A stretch of 32,443 nucleotides of DNA. Source: Planctomycetaceae bacterium. Lineage in GTDB: Bacteria > Planctomycetota > Planctomycetia > Pirellulales > Pirellulaceae. The stretch is from assembly GCA_005798335.1 (NCBI GenBank), contig SYJV01000220.1, positions 1 to 32,443 on the forward strand. Reading direction: 5' to 3'. The number at the start of each line of letters is the position of its first letter. Position 1 is the first letter of the stretch. This document shows, one piece after another, positions 31,646 through 32,443 of the stretch. The translations under genes were made by a program, and so were the position numbers. The notes under the pieces were generated by a model, which did not search any database, had not been told where the DNA came from, and saw only the letters and a list, made by a program, of their open reading frames with translations.

Positions 31646-32443
31646 ATGCGTTTTTGTCTTGTTAGCACTCAGCCTGATTGGGGTGGTGGCGAAAAACTCC
31701 TGTGGTCACTACGAGGAGCACTGCGAGCTATCGGCCACGATGTAGGTTGGATCGTTCGCCGCAATAATCCACTGCACTCAAGAGTGACGCTAGCGCACGA
31801 CCGATTGCTGGCCAGCCCTACCAGTCGCGGTGCTCGGCCAAGCGATTGGCTGACGTCGCTGTACGCACTGCGAAATTGGTCCCCAGATGTCCTCATCATG
31901 AATGATTCACACGCGATCTCTCTGGGTGGCACAATTAGTCTGCTAGCGAAAAGGCGGCGTCCACTGCGCGTGGCGTTCAAGCATACGGTTTTTCCAGTGC
32001 GAAGTGGCTTGCGCATTCGTTACTTATCTGACTTGTTGGTATGTGTCTCGCAAGCAGTCCAACAAGTGGCAGTTGCCGGCGGAGTTCCGCTCGCCAAAAC
32101 CGCGGTTATTTATGGCGGCTGCGAACCACCGCGCGCGGACCCTCAAGCGCGAGACTGGGCAAATCAACAGTTCGGCATCGAACCGGAAAAATTCCTGATC
32201 GTCAGCGTGGGTAATTTGTTGTCGTGCAAGGGACATGCAGATCTCATTGAAGCAGCCAGAGTAATACGAGAATCTGGATTATCTCCGCACATCTTGATTG
32301 CCGGCGAGGGAGAGCTGCGGTCGGTGTTAACGCGGATGATTCAAGAACGGGGATTGGGCCAGCACGTCCAACTGCTTGGTTTTCGCGACGATGCCGAACG
32401 CATTCTTGCGGCCAGTGACTTGGTAGTCCAACCGTCCCATGCC
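31646..32443 (+). CDS. Glycosyltransferase family 4-like protein (C-terminus cut by window edge)
   Basis: The frame is open for 266 codons from ATG 31646 to the window edge. The N-terminal domain begins MRFCLVSTQPDWGGGEKLLW, with the Gly-rich loop of GT-B enzymes, then MNDSHAISLGG and VCVSQAVQQVAVAGGV. The C-terminal Rossmann domain starts KFLIVSVGNLLSCKGHADLI, followed by HILIAGEGELRSVL, HVQLLGFRDD and ILAASDLVVQPSHA. The last would lead into the conserved EGfG motif just beyond the window. These match retaining GT4 enzymes that transfer a nucleotide sugar onto lipid or polysaccharide. The acceptor is unknown. No strong RBS is seen before the ATG. Confidence 0.88.
   Translation, partial: MRFCLVSTQPDWGGGEKLLWSLRGALRAIGHDVGWIVRRNNPLHSRVTLAHDRLLASPTSRGARPSDWLTSLYALRNWSPDVLIMNDSHAISLGGTISLLAKRRRPLRVAFKHTVFPVRSGLRIRYLSDLLVCVSQAVQQVAVAGGVPLAKTAVIYGGCEPPRADPQARDWANQQFGIEPEKFLIVSVGNLLSCKGHADLIEAARVIRESGLSPHILIAGEGELRSVLTRMIQERGLGQHVQLLGFRDDAERILAASDLVVQPSHA

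Noticed and set aside
31211..31665. Several 100-130 residue frames before the glycosyltransferase
   Set aside because: Frames on both strands overlap each other, none has an RBS or recognisable motif.

Overview
The window looks like chromosomal DNA of a planctomycete, most likely a Pirellulales (Rhodopirellula/Blastopirellula-type) bacterium. This is an inference from gene content, not from a marker gene. Pointers are many secreted or lipoprotein-type proteins of unknown role (including a short GRGWLP/GAPC-type lipoprotein), a fusion of a CxxCH haem motif with an alpha/alpha-toroid, PDZ proteins, a YtrA-type GntR regulator with an ABC ATPase and a very long permease, and a TatC with a large insert. 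No rRNA, tRNA, CRISPR array or transposase gene was seen.

Layout. 1-4.6 kb: a truncated secreted transglutaminase-like protein (minus), a small lipoprotein (minus), a secreted alpha/beta-hydrolase and the haem/toroid protein (plus), and a 65-residue protein with a strong RBS (minus). 5.0-7.2 kb: a two-PDZ exported protein and a tandem GNAT acetyltransferase. 7.2-7.6 kb: a 122-bp hairpin element nested inside another repeat. 7.7-11.6 kb: GntR/YtrA regulator, ABC ATPase and 825-aa permease, with a readable promoter and operator. 11.7-12.9 kb: a broken DUF4058-like gene and a cupin. 12.9-16.6 kb (minus): RluB-type pseudouridine synthase with PyrK directly downstream, a lipoprotein, and mannose-6-phosphate isomerase. 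16.8-18.7 kb (plus): tatC and an exported thioredoxin-like protein. 18.7-22.0 kb (minus): OPA-type MFS transporter, nucleotidyltransferase and a MetE-like protein. 22.3-24.8 kb (minus): an exported HEAT/LRR/PDZ-like protein two bases upstream of mutY. 24.8-26.0 kb: repeats and gene fragments. 26.0-29.6 kb (minus): the CHAT/transglutaminase protein and alpha/beta-hydrolase pair. 29.9-31.2 kb: a Fur-family regulator, more repeats, and a FlgM-like anti-sigma factor. 31.6 kb to the end: a truncated GT4 glycosyltransferase.

The best candidate for an undescribed system is the translationally coupled pair at 26.0-29.6 kb (stop and start overlap as TAATG). The upstream gene encodes a CHAT (caspase-like) fold that has lost both expected catalytic residues, followed by a middle domain and a C-terminal transglutaminase-like domain whose Cys, His and acidic residue are intact. 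The downstream gene encodes a lipase-like serine hydrolase behind an Arg-rich N-terminal extension. The organisation resembles protease-plus-membrane-effector immunity modules such as CHAT or trypsin with gasdermin, but function here is inference.

The second theme is a set of small non-autonomous palindromic repeats. Family A is 122 bp, with three full copies and one decayed half. Families B and C have two copies each. Direct repeats flank several copies, some exact and some with one mismatch. They show nesting (A in C), a chimera (A within B ends), insertion into a decayed SGNH-hydrolase gene, and contact with the stop codon of the hydrolase gene.
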